NCBI RefSeq assembly: GCF_018070465.1
Contig: NZ_JAGPXT010000014.1
Span: 1 to 64,000, forward strand
Source of the DNA: Micromonospora sp. C95
Lineage (GTDB): Bacteria > Actinomycetota > Actinomycetes > Mycobacteriales > Micromonosporaceae
DNA length: 64,000 bases
Direction of reading: 5' to 3'
Shown one piece after another: positions 52,305-61,009 of this stretch (the stretch's first letter is position 1; the number at the start of each line of letters is the position of its first letter). The position numbers and the translations under genes are program-made. Under the pieces are notes generated by a model that made no database searches, had not been told where the DNA came from, and saw only the letters and a program-made list of their open reading frames with translations.

Positions 52305-54814
52305 TTCCGTCCTCCTTCGCTCCACGCCCCGAGCGGTGGCACGGGTATCTCGGTGGTCTCCTCAGCCTCGGCCCGCCGCACACCGCTGTACAGCCTGGAC
52401 AACATCCCGCCGACGGCTTCCGGGTCCGGATCGTCGCGGGTCGCCGGTCGCTGCTCCGGGCGGGCCGGTTGGGTCACCGCACTGAGCTGCGCCATCGGCA
52501 TCCGCATCGGCAGGCCCCGCTCGTTCGTCCCGGCGGTCAACGGTACGGCCGGCGGTGCCGGTGCGCCGGCGCCGACCGCGGGGACCGCTGACGCGGGTCC
52601 CTCCCGCGACCACCAGCCGCCACCGCCGCTCGCCGACGCCGCCGGGGCGAGCACGTCCTCGGCGCGTACCGGCACCGGATGGGCCTGGCGGGGCACCGTG
52701 GTCGGACGGCGTCCGGCCACCGGCAGTTCCGCCGGCCCCGGATCGACCGGGGCGACCGGGCGAGGTGTCGCGACGGGCAGCCCGCGTGGCGGCGGCACCG
52801 GGTCCAGGCTCGGCGGTGGCGCCGCGGCGAGCAGCGAACGCGGCAGCCGTACCCGGGCCACCAGCCCACCGGCGCCGCCGTGCAACCGCACCTCGATCCC
52901 GTGTCGGGCCGCGAGGTGACTGACCACGAACAGACCCATCCGCTCGACTGCCGCCACGTCCGCCGCCGGCGGGGCGGCCAGCACCGCATTCGCCTCCGCC
53001 AGCGCCGTCGCGCTCATCCCGAGGCCCTGGTCGGCGATCTCGATCACCGCACCGGGCCCCTCCACCCGGGCCATCACCTGCACGATGGTGTCCGGACGGG
53101 AGAAGGCGGTGGCGTTCTCCAACAGCTCGGCCAGCAGGTGCACCAACTCACCCACCGCGTGCCCGACCACGTGCAGGTCCGCCACCGCCTCGTGCCGCAC
53201 CCGCTGGTACTGCTCGATCTCGGCACTGGCCGCCAGCAGCACCGCGCTCAGCCCGATCGGCCGGTTCCACCGGCGGGTCGATTCGGTGCCGGCCAACACG
53301 AGCAGGCTCTCGTCGTTACGGCGCATCCGGGCGGCCAGGTGATCGAGCTTGAACAGGTTCTCCAGCTGATCGGGGTCGCCCTCCTCGCGTTCCAGGTCGT
53401 CGAGCAGCTCCAGCTGCCGCTCCACCAGCACCTGACTGCGTCGGGCAAGGTTGACGAACATCGCGTTGACGTTACGGCGCATGTTCGCCTGCTCGACCGC
53501 CACACCGACGGCGCTGCGGTGCACCGCGACGAACGCCTCGGCCAGCTCACCGATCTCGTCGAGGGACCGCACGACCGCCGGCGAGACGTCGATCGGTGGT
53601 ACGCCACCGGAGACCGACCGCAACCGGGCCAGCGCCTCGGGCAGCTCGATCTGCGCGATCCGCAACGCCTGGGAGCGCAGCAGCCGGATCGACCGGGCCA
53701 ACGACCGACCGATCAGCACCGAGATCAGCACCGCCACCAGCAGGACCGTGATGATCACGCCGACGACCAGCAGCGTCTCCCGCAACTGGGTCTCGCTCGC
53801 GTCGTCGGCCTGCCGCGCCGAGGCCGCCAGCACGCTTGCCTCGAAGCGCTGCAACAGCTCGTGGCGGGCCTCGCTGGCCGTCCACCACTGCTCCGCGTCC
53901 AGCACCGCCGATCCCGCGGTGCCCTGTGCCAGCGCCTGCTCCTCCATCCGGGAGGCCGCGACGAAGGCCGGATCCAGGCTCATCTCGTCGTAGCGGGTCA
54001 CCTGCGCGTTCGTCGCCGCGATCCGGAACGCGCCGAGCGCGGTCAGCTGTCGTGCCCGCAGCTCGGGCAGTTGGGCCGCGGCCTCGGAGTCGTAGCTGCC
54101 GGCCCGGGCCGCCGCGTACAGCTCCGCCCGAACCCGCGAGGAGAGTTCCTTCGCCCGGGCGAACTGCACGTAGCGCAGCACCGCGTCGGCCAGTTCCGGC
54201 CGGTCCGCGCCCGGGGTCGGCTGGGCGAGCAGGTTCAGCAACGCGTCGATCGCCCGGTGGTAGTTACCGATGATGGTGTCGTCGCTGAGCACCACCGTGG
54301 TCATCGTGTTCCGGATGTAGTCGACCTGCTGGTACGCCTGGGAGGCCACCACGTAGACGTCCCGCCACGAGGCGTCCGCCTCGGCCAACGGCTCCGCCGC
54401 CGCGCGCAGTTCCGCGGCCGCCTGGTCGGCGGCGTCGCGGTAGGGCTCCAACACGGCCAGCCGCTCCTCGCTGGCCTCCTCGTCGGCGGCGTCGCGCAGC
54501 GCGGGCAGTTCCCCGGCCGTGCGGTCACGCTCCAACTGCAACCGGTGGGTCAGCTCGGTGATCTCGCGTCCGATGCCGACCTGCGCGGCGAAGTCACCCA
54601 GGACGTTGGCCCGGCTGACCAGGCTCTGGGTCTGCACCCCCGCCAGCACCAGGAAGGCGACCGACGGGATGACCAGCACCGTGGCCAGCTTGGTGCGCAT
54701 CCGCCAGTCCTGCAGGCGCAGGGCAGAGCGACGCCGGTGCGGTATCACCCGGACGTCGAACCGACGCCGGCGGTGCTGCGACACCCCGGGCGCCTGCTCC
54801 GGTCCTACACCCAC
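52301..54814 (-). CDS. sensor histidine kinase with NIT domain (CvnA-like)
   Basis: An 837-aa protein. The start is uncertain: GTG 54814, following GAGGAGGAG, is preferred over TTG 54868. Membrane helix 1 is near residues 45-65 (LATVLVIPSVAFLVLAGVQT). The outer part fits the nitrate/sulphonate-sensing NIT domain (REITELTHRLQLERDRTAGE). Helix 2 is LLVVGVIITVLLVAVLISVL, then HAMP and a helical dimer region, and a HATPase_c with LAELLENATAFSRPD (N box) and EIADQGLGMS (G1 box). The tail is Pro-rich. Kinases of this kind in conservons lack a classical response regulator. It is coupled by 4 nt to the roadblock gene. Confidence 0.9.
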   Translation of the reverse strand: MGVGPEQAPGVSQHRRRRFDVRVIPHRRRSALRLQDWRMRTKLATVLVIPSVAFLVLAGVQTQSLVSRANVLGDFAAQVGIGREITELTHRLQLERDRTAGELPALRDAADEEASEERLAVLEPYRDAADQAAAELRAAAEPLAEADASWRDVYVVASQAYQQVDYIRNTMTTVVLSDDTIIGNYHRAIDALLNLLAQPTPGADRPELADAVLRYVQFARAKELSSRVRAELYAAARAGSYDSEAAAQLPELRARQLTALGAFRIAATNAQVTRYDEMSLDPAFVAASRMEEQALAQGTAGSAVLDAEQWWTASEARHELLQRFEASVLAASARQADDASETQLRETLLVVGVIITVLLVAVLISVLIGRSLARSIRLLRSQALRIAQIELPEALARLRSVSGGVPPIDVSPAVVRSLDEIGELAEAFVAVHRSAVGVAVEQANMRRNVNAMFVNLARRSQVLVERQLELLDDLEREEGDPDQLENLFKLDHLAARMRRNDESLLVLAGTESTRRWNRPIGLSAVLLAASAEIEQYQRVRHEAVADLHVVGHAVGELVHLLAELLENATAFSRPDTIVQVMARVEGPGAVIEIADQGLGMSATALAEANAVLAAPPAADVAAVERMGLFVVSHLAARHGIEVRLHGGAGGLVARVRLPRSLLAAAPPPSLDPVPPPRGLPVATPRPVAPVDPGPAELPVAGRRPTTVPRQAHPVPVRAEDVLAPAASASGGGGWWSREGPASAVPAVGAGAPAPPAVPLTAGTNERGLPMRMPMAQLSAVTQPARPEQRPATRDDPDPEAVGGMLSRLYSGVRRAEAEETTEIPVPPLGAWSEGGRK

Positions 54815-54938
54815 CCGCTCCTCCTCCCCCACGCGTCCGCCGCGGCCCGGGGAGCGCGGTCCATCCAACCAGGCCCGGGAGCAGTGTCAACGCCCTGCCC
54901 TTATGAAGGGTTAAGGAAGGGTACTGCCGGTCGCCACC

Positions 54939-56321
54939 CTATGCCGAGGTCGCCGAGTCTTGATCATCCGTCCGGCCGATGTCGGCCACCACCACGGCAT
55001 CGGCGATCCGGCCGGTGGCCACCAGCGCCGCGCCGGTGGCCCCGATCTCCGGGTGCCGCGCGAAATGGACCGGCCGGGGAGCCAGCACCGCGGCGAACGC
55101 CTCCCGCCACCAGGTCGAGGCGGCTATCGCGCCGCCGCCGAGGACCACCTCCACCGGCCGGCCCACCGTGGACTCCAGCACCGCCAGGTCCTCGACGACC
55201 TGCTCACACACCCCGTACATGAGCCCGGCGAGGATCTCCACCGCGGTGGTGCCGAAGCCCAGTCCGCGCAGCTCGCCCAACCCGGCCGGACGGATGCCCG
55301 GCGGACGGTCACCGCCGAACCGCACGTTGGCCGGCCGGCCACCGTCGGGCGGCAGCAGCGCCAGCGCCTCCTCCAGCGCCCGTCCGGTCGGCAGCCGTAG
55401 CTCCCGGTCGGCCCAGGCGAAGAGGTTCCCACCCGAGGAGTACGCGACCCCGGTCACCACATGGTCGTGGTCGACGCGGTAGCGCCACAGCCGGTGCGGC
55501 AGCACGGTCGACTCGGCGGGCGTCGACATCCGCTGCAACAACCGCACCGCGGAGGACGTACCCACGGTCACCGCGGCGCGGGTGGGATCCACGCAGCCGG
55601 AGCCGACGTTGGAGGCGGCACCGTCACCGAGCGGCGGCGCCCAGCGGGCCCGGGCCAGGGCCGGCCACCGCCGGCCGTACTCCGCGCGCAGCCCACCGTG
55701 CCAGTCGCGGGGGGCCAGCTCGGGCAGATCGGCGCCGTCGCTGCCGGCCAGGGCTCGGGCCTCCGGATCCCAGTCCAGGGTGTGCAGGTCCAGCAGGCCG
55801 GTGCCGGACGCCTGTGACATCGACATCGGCGCCTCGACGAGCAGCCGGCCGAGCACGTACTCGACCAGGCCGGTGAACCGGGCGATCCGGTCCCCGGTGC
55901 GGGCCCGCAACCAGGGCAGCCGGACCGACCAGTAACAGCGGTGCCACCAGGTGCCGGTGCGCTGGTGGAAGGCGTCCGGATCGGCCGGGCCGACCGCCGT
56001 GGGCGACGGCTCGGGCCGGGTGTCCAGCCAGGTCAGCACCGGCCCGAGCGGCTCGTCGGTGGCGCTCAGCGGCACCACCGAGTGCCACTGGCCGCTGACC
56101 GCCACCAACTGCACCCCGTCCAGCCGACCCTGCCCGTGCAACTCGTCCAGGCACTCGATCAGGCAGGCCAGATAGTGACGGGCGTCGAGGGTGCCGGCAC
56201 CCTCGTCGTCGACGGTGACCACCATGCGGCGACGGGCCAGTGCCCCCGGCAACGGTTGCGCGTCGTCCAGCACGAGCCCACGCACCGAGGAGGTGCCCAG
56301 GTCCAGCGCGAGAATCTTCAT
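54939..56321 (-). CDS. FGGY-family carbohydrate kinase (gluconokinase-like)
   Basis: A 460-aa ASKHA kinase. The N-terminal phosphate-1 loop is MKILALDLGTSSVRGLVLDD, substrate-binding VAVSGQWHSVVPL, and later SNVGSGCVDPTRAAVTVGTS and the adenosine loop EVVLGGGAIAASTWWREAFA near residue 390. Length and motifs fit gluconate/xylulose-type kinases, slightly shorter than xylulokinase. It phosphorylates a sugar or sugar acid with ATP. It is divergent from the trp leader and alone on its strand. Start ATG 56321. Confidence 0.87.
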   Translation of the reverse strand: MKILALDLGTSSVRGLVLDDAQPLPGALARRRMVVTVDDEGAGTLDARHYLACLIECLDELHGQGRLDGVQLVAVSGQWHSVVPLSATDEPLGPVLTWLDTRPEPSPTAVGPADPDAFHQRTGTWWHRCYWSVRLPWLRARTGDRIARFTGLVEYVLGRLLVEAPMSMSQASGTGLLDLHTLDWDPEARALAGSDGADLPELAPRDWHGGLRAEYGRRWPALARARWAPPLGDGAASNVGSGCVDPTRAAVTVGTSSAVRLLQRMSTPAESTVLPHRLWRYRVDHDHVVTGVAYSSGGNLFAWADRELRLPTGRALEEALALLPPDGGRPANVRFGGDRPPGIRPAGLGELRGLGFGTTAVEILAGLMYGVCEQVVEDLAVLESTVGRPVEVVLGGGAIAASTWWREAFAAVLAPRPVHFARHPEIGATGAALVATGRIADAVVVADIGRTDDQDSATSA

Positions 56322-56422
56322 CGCGGGTCAACGTACCCGGTGATCCCCACGCCACAACGCCGCCGCGCATCGGGTCCGCCGATCGGCTTCCACACCGACC
56401 GTCCGACGCGTAGGGTGTTCGC

Positions 56423-56482
56423 ATGCTCGCGCGACTGACCTGCTGGTGGCCCGCCAACCCGGCGGCCCTCCCCCGCGCGTAG
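56423..56482 (+). CDS. trpL: trp leader peptide
   Basis: ATG at 56423 encodes a 19-residue peptide MLARLTCWWPANPAALPRA with two adjacent Trp codons (TGG TGG at 56444-56449) and ends in TAG at 56480-56482. It lies 94 nt before the anthranilate synthase start and is followed by a GC-rich hairpin. This is the standard layout for ribosome-mediated attenuation, in which scarce charged tRNA-Trp stalls the ribosome at the Trp pair and changes folding downstream. Confidence 0.85.
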   Translation: MLARLTCWWPANPAALPRA

Positions 56483-56493
56483 CTCCATCCCAC

Positions 56494-56517
56494 GCGGCCG
56501 CCCGACGAGGCGGCCGC
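56494..56517 (+). promoter_or_regulatory. trp attenuator hairpin
   Basis: GCGGCCGCC (56494-56502) and GGCGGCCGC (56509-56517) pair perfectly around CGACGA, 11 nt after the leader stop. It could be the terminator arm, or one of two alternative arms, of the attenuator; I could not resolve the competing fold by eye. Confidence 0.7.
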
Positions 56518-56576
56518 CGGTCATGTCCCGGTCCCCGGGCCGCCCCCGACAGCGGTCGCCCGGCCCGAGGAGACCG

Positions 56577-58484
56577 ATGCACCAGCTGACCGACCTGCTC
56601 ACCGCGCTCGCCGCCGGCCTCGACCCCGGCCCGTTCGCCCTGTTACGCCGCGACGGCACCGAGCATCTCGACCTGTTCACCGGCACCGTGACGACCGTCG
56701 AGCGGCTCGCCGACATCCCCCTGCCCGCCGCCGCCGGGCCGGCGACGCTGGCGCTGGTGCCGTACCGGCAGGTCGCCGAGCGCGGCTTCGCCTGCGTCGA
56801 CGACGGGGCACCACTGGAATGCCTCCGCATCGACCACCACCACCAGCTGCCGCTGGCCGGTGTGCTTGACGCGCTGCCGACCGCGCCCGTCCGCACCACC
56901 GGCGCCGCCTTCGACATCGGCGACGACGAGTACGCCGCCATCGTGGCCCGGGTGCTGGCCGACGAGATCGGCCACGGCGAGGGCGCCAACTTCGTCATCC
57001 ACCGCACCCTGCGCGCCCAGGTGCAGGGTGCCCCGCTGACCGCCGCGCTGGCCGCGCTGCGTTCGCTGCTGACCCGGGAGCGCGGGGCGTACTGGACGTT
57101 CGTGGTGCACACCGGCGCCCGCACCCTGGTCGGCGCCAGCCCGGAACGGCACGTCAGCGTCGACGACGGCCTGGTGATGATGAACCCGATCAGCGGCACC
57201 TTCCGGCACACCGGCACCACCGCCGACCGGGCCGCGCTGCTGCGCTTCCTCGCCGACACCAAGGAGACCGAGGAGCTGTATATGGTCCTCGACGAGGAGT
57301 TGAAGATGATGGCCACCGTCGCCGAGCGGGGTGGGCAGGTCGTCGGGCCGTACCTGAAGGAGATGTCACACCTGGCGCACACCGAGTACCTGCTGGCCGG
57401 ACGGGGCACGAAGGACGTGCGTGAGGTGCTGCGGGAGACGATGTTCGCGCCGACGGTGACCGGCAGCCCGATGGAGAACGCCTGCCGGGTGATCGCCCGA
57501 CACGAACGCGCCGGGCGCCGCTACTACTCCGGGGTGCTGGCCCTGCTCGGCCACGACGAGACGGGCCGGCAGACTCTCGACGCGCCCATCCTGATCCGTA
57601 CCGCCGAGATCTCCCCCGCCGGTGAGCTGCGGGTACCGGTCGGTGCGACGCTGGTCCGCCACTCCACCCCCGCCGCCGAGGTCGCGGAGACCCACGCCAA
57701 GGCCGCCGGTGTGCTGGCCGCCCTCGGTCTCGGCCCGCAGGCGCCGGACGGGCCGAACACGGCGCACCGGCTCGCCGACGATCCGCAGGTGCGTGCCGCC
57801 CTCGCCGCCCGCAACGCCCCGCTGGCCCGTTTCTGGCTGGACCAGCGGCCACCGGGTGCGCTGGCCCTGCCCGCCCTGGCCGGACGTCGGGCCCTGATCG
57901 TCGACGGGGAGGACACCTTCACCGGGATGCTGGCCCATCAGCTCGGCGCCCTCGGGTTGTCGGTGACCGTCCGGCCGTGGCAGGACGAGCAGCCGGTCCG
58001 GGCGTACGACCTGGTGGTGGTCGGTCCGGGCCCGGGTGACCCGAGCGGTGACACGGAGAAGATGACCAGGCTGCGCGCCCTGCTCACCGAGCTGCTGGAC
58101 GCCGGGCACCCGACGCTCGCCGTCTGTCTCGGTCATCAGCTGCTCGCCGGTCTGCTCGGGCTGCCGGTGCACCGCCGCGACGCGCCCTATCAGGGGCTGC
58201 AACGCACGGTCACCCTCTTCGGCACGCCCCGCCGGGTGGGCTTCTACGCCACCTTCACCGCCCGCGCCGCCACCGAGCACCACGACGGCCCGTACGGACC
58301 GGTGGAACTGGCCCGCGACGAGGCCGACGGCGCGGTGCACGCCCTGCGGGGGCGCGGCTTCGCCGGGGTGCAGTTCCATCCCGAGTCGGTGCTCAGCCCG
58401 GACGGGCTGGCGGTCCTGACCGACCTGCTGCGCGAGCTGCTGCCGGCGCCGGCCGGTGAGTTGTCCCCCGCCGCACAGGCATAG
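56577..58484 (+). CDS. anthranilate synthase, fused TrpE-TrpG (PhzE-like)
   Basis: A 635-aa protein from ATG 56577 (SD GAGGAGA). Residues about 80-400 are the chorismate-binding component (NPISGTFRHTG, FLADTKETEELYMVLDEELK, TVTGSPMENACRVIARHE, RRYYSGVLALLG). Residues 440-620 are a class-I glutamine amidotransferase with the nucleophile Cys in AVCLGHQLLAGLLG and the His-x-Glu in FHPES. It makes anthranilate (or, if PhzE-like, 2-amino-2-desoxyisochorismate) from chorismate and glutamine. The TrpL leader upstream favours a tryptophan-related role. A perfect bidirectional hairpin follows. Confidence 0.92.
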   Translation: MHQLTDLLTALAAGLDPGPFALLRRDGTEHLDLFTGTVTTVERLADIPLPAAAGPATLALVPYRQVAERGFACVDDGAPLECLRIDHHHQLPLAGVLDALPTAPVRTTGAAFDIGDDEYAAIVARVLADEIGHGEGANFVIHRTLRAQVQGAPLTAALAALRSLLTRERGAYWTFVVHTGARTLVGASPERHVSVDDGLVMMNPISGTFRHTGTTADRAALLRFLADTKETEELYMVLDEELKMMATVAERGGQVVGPYLKEMSHLAHTEYLLAGRGTKDVREVLRETMFAPTVTGSPMENACRVIARHERAGRRYYSGVLALLGHDETGRQTLDAPILIRTAEISPAGELRVPVGATLVRHSTPAAEVAETHAKAAGVLAALGLGPQAPDGPNTAHRLADDPQVRAALAARNAPLARFWLDQRPPGALALPALAGRRALIVDGEDTFTGMLAHQLGALGLSVTVRPWQDEQPVRAYDLVVVGPGPGDPSGDTEKMTRLRALLTELLDAGHPTLAVCLGHQLLAGLLGLPVHRRDAPYQGLQRTVTLFGTPRRVGFYATFTARAATEHHDGPYGPVELARDEADGAVHALRGRGFAGVQFHPESVLSPDGLAVLTDLLRELLPAPAGELSPAAQA

Positions 58485-58519
58485 CCGGCCCGATCCGGGG
58501 TAGCGCTGTGGACGGCCGA

Positions 58520-58555
58520 CGGTCCGGGCGGGTCTGAGAGCCCCCGCCCGGACCG
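58520..58555. terminator. 13-bp stem, bidirectional terminator
   Basis: CGGTCCGGGCGGG (58520-58532) and CCCGCCCGGACCG (58543-58555) pair perfectly around a 10-nt loop, midway between the convergent anthranilate synthase and wrbA genes. It can serve both. Confidence 0.82.
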
Positions 58556-58575
58556 CCGGTCCTGCTGTGCCGACC

Positions 58576-59193
58576 TTAGCCAGCCAGGCCCTGCTTGAGC
58601 GCGGCACCGATGCGCACCGCCCGCTTCGCGGTCAGCGCGGTCGCCCCCAGCGCGATGTGGTCGGGCGCGGTCTCGCCGTTGTTGCTGGTGTGCGAGGCAC
58701 CGTACGGGTTGCCGGCGGTGAACTGGCTCGGGTCGGTGTACCCGGGGGCGACCACGATCCCGCCCCAGTGGTAGAAGACGTGGAACAGCGACAGCAGCGT
58801 CGACTCCTGCCCGCCGTGCTCGGTGGCGGTGGAGGTGAACGCCGAGTAGACCTTGTCGGCCAGCGCACCCTGGGCCCACAGCGGCCCGGTGGTGTCGATG
58901 AACTGCTTGAGCTGGGCCGAGACCAGGCCGTAGCGGGTCGGCGAACCGAAGATCACCACGTCCGCCCAGCTGAGGTCGTCCGGCTGTGCCTCCTCCACGT
59001 CCTGGGTCTCCATCCGGTGCGCGTGCCATCCCGAGTTGGAGCGGATCGCCTCGTCCGGTGCCAGCTCGCGCACCTTGCGCAGCCGCACCTCCGCACCCGC
59101 CTCACCGGCGGCCTCGCAGGCCGCCTGCGCCATCTGGTAGGTGATGCCGGTCGCGCTGTAGTAGATCACCGCCACCTTGACCTGTGCCGCCAT
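58576..59193 (-). CDS. wrbA: NAD(P)H:quinone oxidoreductase WrbA
   Basis: A 205-aa flavodoxin-like protein. The FMN phosphate loop is YYSATGITYQMA near residue 12, followed by GSPTRYGLVSAQLKQFIDTT and the WrbA-typical AFTSTATEHGGQESTLLSL and PYGASHTSNN segments. It reduces quinones by two electrons with NAD(P)H, limiting radical formation. ATG 59193 is preceded by AGAAGGAAGGA. Divergent from the ABC exporter genes. Confidence 0.94.
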   Translation of the reverse strand: MAAQVKVAVIYYSATGITYQMAQAACEAAGEAGAEVRLRKVRELAPDEAIRSNSGWHAHRMETQDVEEAQPDDLSWADVVIFGSPTRYGLVSAQLKQFIDTTGPLWAQGALADKVYSAFTSTATEHGGQESTLLSLFHVFYHWGGIVVAPGYTDPSQFTAGNPYGASHTSNNGETAPDHIALGATALTAKRAVRIGAALKQGLAG

Positions 59194-59339
59194 CGCTCGT
59201 CCTTCCTTCTCGGGATCAACTCCGGCGACTACCCGATGGTTGCGCCGACAAACACCGGCGGTGTCCACCGGTCGACGGACACCGCCGGTCCGTCCACCGG
59301 TCGTCCCGTGACGCGCCCCTGCCGGCAGACGATCGGGAC

Positions 59340-60179
59340 ATGACCGAAACCCCCACCGTCCGCGTGCGCGGACTGCGCAAGACGTACGGCGACACCGTCG
59401 CCGTCGCCGGCCTCGACCTTGATGTCGGCGCTGGCGAGGTGGTGGCGCTGCTCGGCCCCAACGGGGCGGGCAAGACCACCACCATCGAGATCCTGGAGGG
59501 TCACCGTCACCGCGACGCCGGTGAAGTGAGCGTGCTGGGTCACGATCCGAACCGCGCCGACCTGGACTGGCGCGCCCGCATCGGCATCGTCACCCAGGAC
59601 AGCGGCGACCTGGGCGAGTTGACCGTCTGGGAGTCGGTGAGCCACTTCGCCCGCTACTACCCCCGTCCCCGCGATCCAGCCCAGGTCATCGAACTGGTCG
59701 GCCTCACCGGCAAGGCCACCACCCGGGTACGGACGCTCTCCGGCGGCCAGCGCCGCCGCCTCGATGTCGCCCTCGGTATCGTCGGTCGCCCCCGGCTGCT
59801 CTTCCTCGACGAACCGACGACCGGCTTCGACCCACGGGCCCGCCGCCGATTCTGGGACCTGATCCGGCAGTTGGCCGGTGCCGGAGGCTGCACGATCCTG
59901 CTCAGCACCCACTACCTGCAGGAGGCCGAGGCGCTGGCCGACCGGGTGGCCGTCATCGCCGGCGGGCGGATCGTCGCCGACGCGACCCCGGCCGCCCTCG
60001 TCGGTCGCGCCACCGCACGCACCGTCGTGCGATGGGCCGACGGCCGGCAGGAAACCGACGACCCGGCCGCCCTCATCGCGACGCTGACCAGCCGGTACGG
60101 CGGTGCCGTGCCGGACCTGACAGTCAGCCGCCCCAGCCTGGAAGACGTCTACCTGGACCTGATCGGAGACGTGTCATGA
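59340..60179 (+). CDS. ABC exporter ATP-binding protein
   Basis: A 279-aa protein. Walker A GPNGAGKT near residue 40, Q-loop GIVTQDSGDLGELT, signature LSGGQRRRLD, Walker B LLFLDEPTTGFDPRAR, H-loop STHYLQEAEALADR. ABC-2 exporter type (DrrA/Nod-like). It starts at ATG 59340; the upstream in-frame extension runs through a stretch without coding character. The stop shares ATGA with the permease start. The operon also encodes a two-component system, suggesting signal-dependent export. Confidence 0.93.
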   Translation: MTETPTVRVRGLRKTYGDTVAVAGLDLDVGAGEVVALLGPNGAGKTTTIEILEGHRHRDAGEVSVLGHDPNRADLDWRARIGIVTQDSGDLGELTVWESVSHFARYYPRPRDPAQVIELVGLTGKATTRVRTLSGGQRRRLDVALGIVGRPRLLFLDEPTTGFDPRARRRFWDLIRQLAGAGGCTILLSTHYLQEAEALADRVAVIAGGRIVADATPAALVGRATARTVVRWADGRQETDDPAALIATLTSRYGGAVPDLTVSRPSLEDVYLDLIGDVS

Positions 60180-61009
60180 CCGCCACCGTCCTACCCGGCA
60201 CGCCGCGGCGTCCGTCGACGGTCCGGCTCGGGCTGCACCGCGCGACCATCGAGTTGAAGGGCTTCTTCCGCGAGCGCGACGCCGTGGCGTTCACGTTCGC
60301 CATGCCGGCGGTGATCCTGGCCCTGCTCGGCTCGATCTTCGAAGGCGTCCATCCCGGCAGCGACGTGACCTCCGCCCAGTACCTCGCACCCAGCATGATC
60401 GCCGCCGGAGTCGCTTCGACGACCTTCGTCAACCTGGGCACCGGAATCGCCGCCGACCGCGACGACGGGACGCTACGTCGGTTGCGCGGCGCGCCGATGC
60501 CACCGTCGGCGTACTTCATCGGCAAGATCCTGATGGCCCTGGTGGTCACCGTCGGCGAGACGGTTCTGCTGCTCGGCATCGCCGTGGTCGCCTTCGACCT
60601 CTCCCTGCCCACTGACCCGGTCCGCTGGCTCACCTTCGGCTGGGTGTTCCTGCTCGGTGCCACCGCCTGCGCCCTGACCGGCATCGCCGCGAGCAACCTC
60701 GCCGGCTCGGCCCGCAGCGCCGGTGCCGTGATGAATCTGCCCTACCTGGTGCTGGCCTTCATCTCGGGGGTCTTCTACACACCCGTAGGTCAACTGCCCC
60801 AGCCGCTGCTCACGGTCGGCTCGGTATTTCCGCTCAAGTGGATGGCGCAGGGCTTCCGATCGGTGTTCCTGCCCGACAGCATCCTCACGCAGGAGGTCGT
60901 ACTCTCCTGGGAACACGGCCGGATCGCGCTCGTGCTGGCCGCCTGGTGCGTCGGAGGGACGGTGCTGTGTCTGACCACCTTCCGCTGGCAGGGTCGACGC
61001 TTCCGGTGA
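60176..61009 (+). CDS. ABC-2 type permease
   Basis: A 277-aa protein with six membrane helices. The family traits are an N-terminal amphipathic helix (LHRATIELKGFFRERDAVAF), GIAADRDDGTLRRLRGAP before helix 3 and FISGVFYTPVGQLPQPLLTV late in the chain. It forms the channel for the ATPase upstream. ATG 60176 and the ATPase stop overlap by 4 nt; its own stop overlaps the histidine kinase start by 4 nt (GTGA). Substrate unknown. Confidence 0.92.
   Translation: MTATVLPGTPRRPSTVRLGLHRATIELKGFFRERDAVAFTFAMPAVILALLGSIFEGVHPGSDVTSAQYLAPSMIAAGVASTTFVNLGTGIAADRDDGTLRRLRGAPMPPSAYFIGKILMALVVTVGETVLLLGIAVVAFDLSLPTDPVRWLTFGWVFLLGATACALTGIAASNLAGSARSAGAVMNLPYLVLAFISGVFYTPVGQLPQPLLTVGSVFPLKWMAQGFRSVFLPDSILTQEVVLSWEHGRIALVLAAWCVGGTVLCLTTFRWQGRRFR

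Noticed and set aside
50793..55222. Plus-strand open frames of 708 and 847 codons over the MFS tail, roadblock gene and histidine kinase
   Set aside because: Arg/Pro/His-rich shadow frames; the coding strands there are well identified.
56523..56576. Upstream in-frame ATG for the anthranilate synthase
   Set aside because: It would start on the attenuator's downstream flank, lacks a ribosome binding site and adds 18 Arg/Pro-rich residues, whereas ATG 56577 has GAGGAGA at good spacing.
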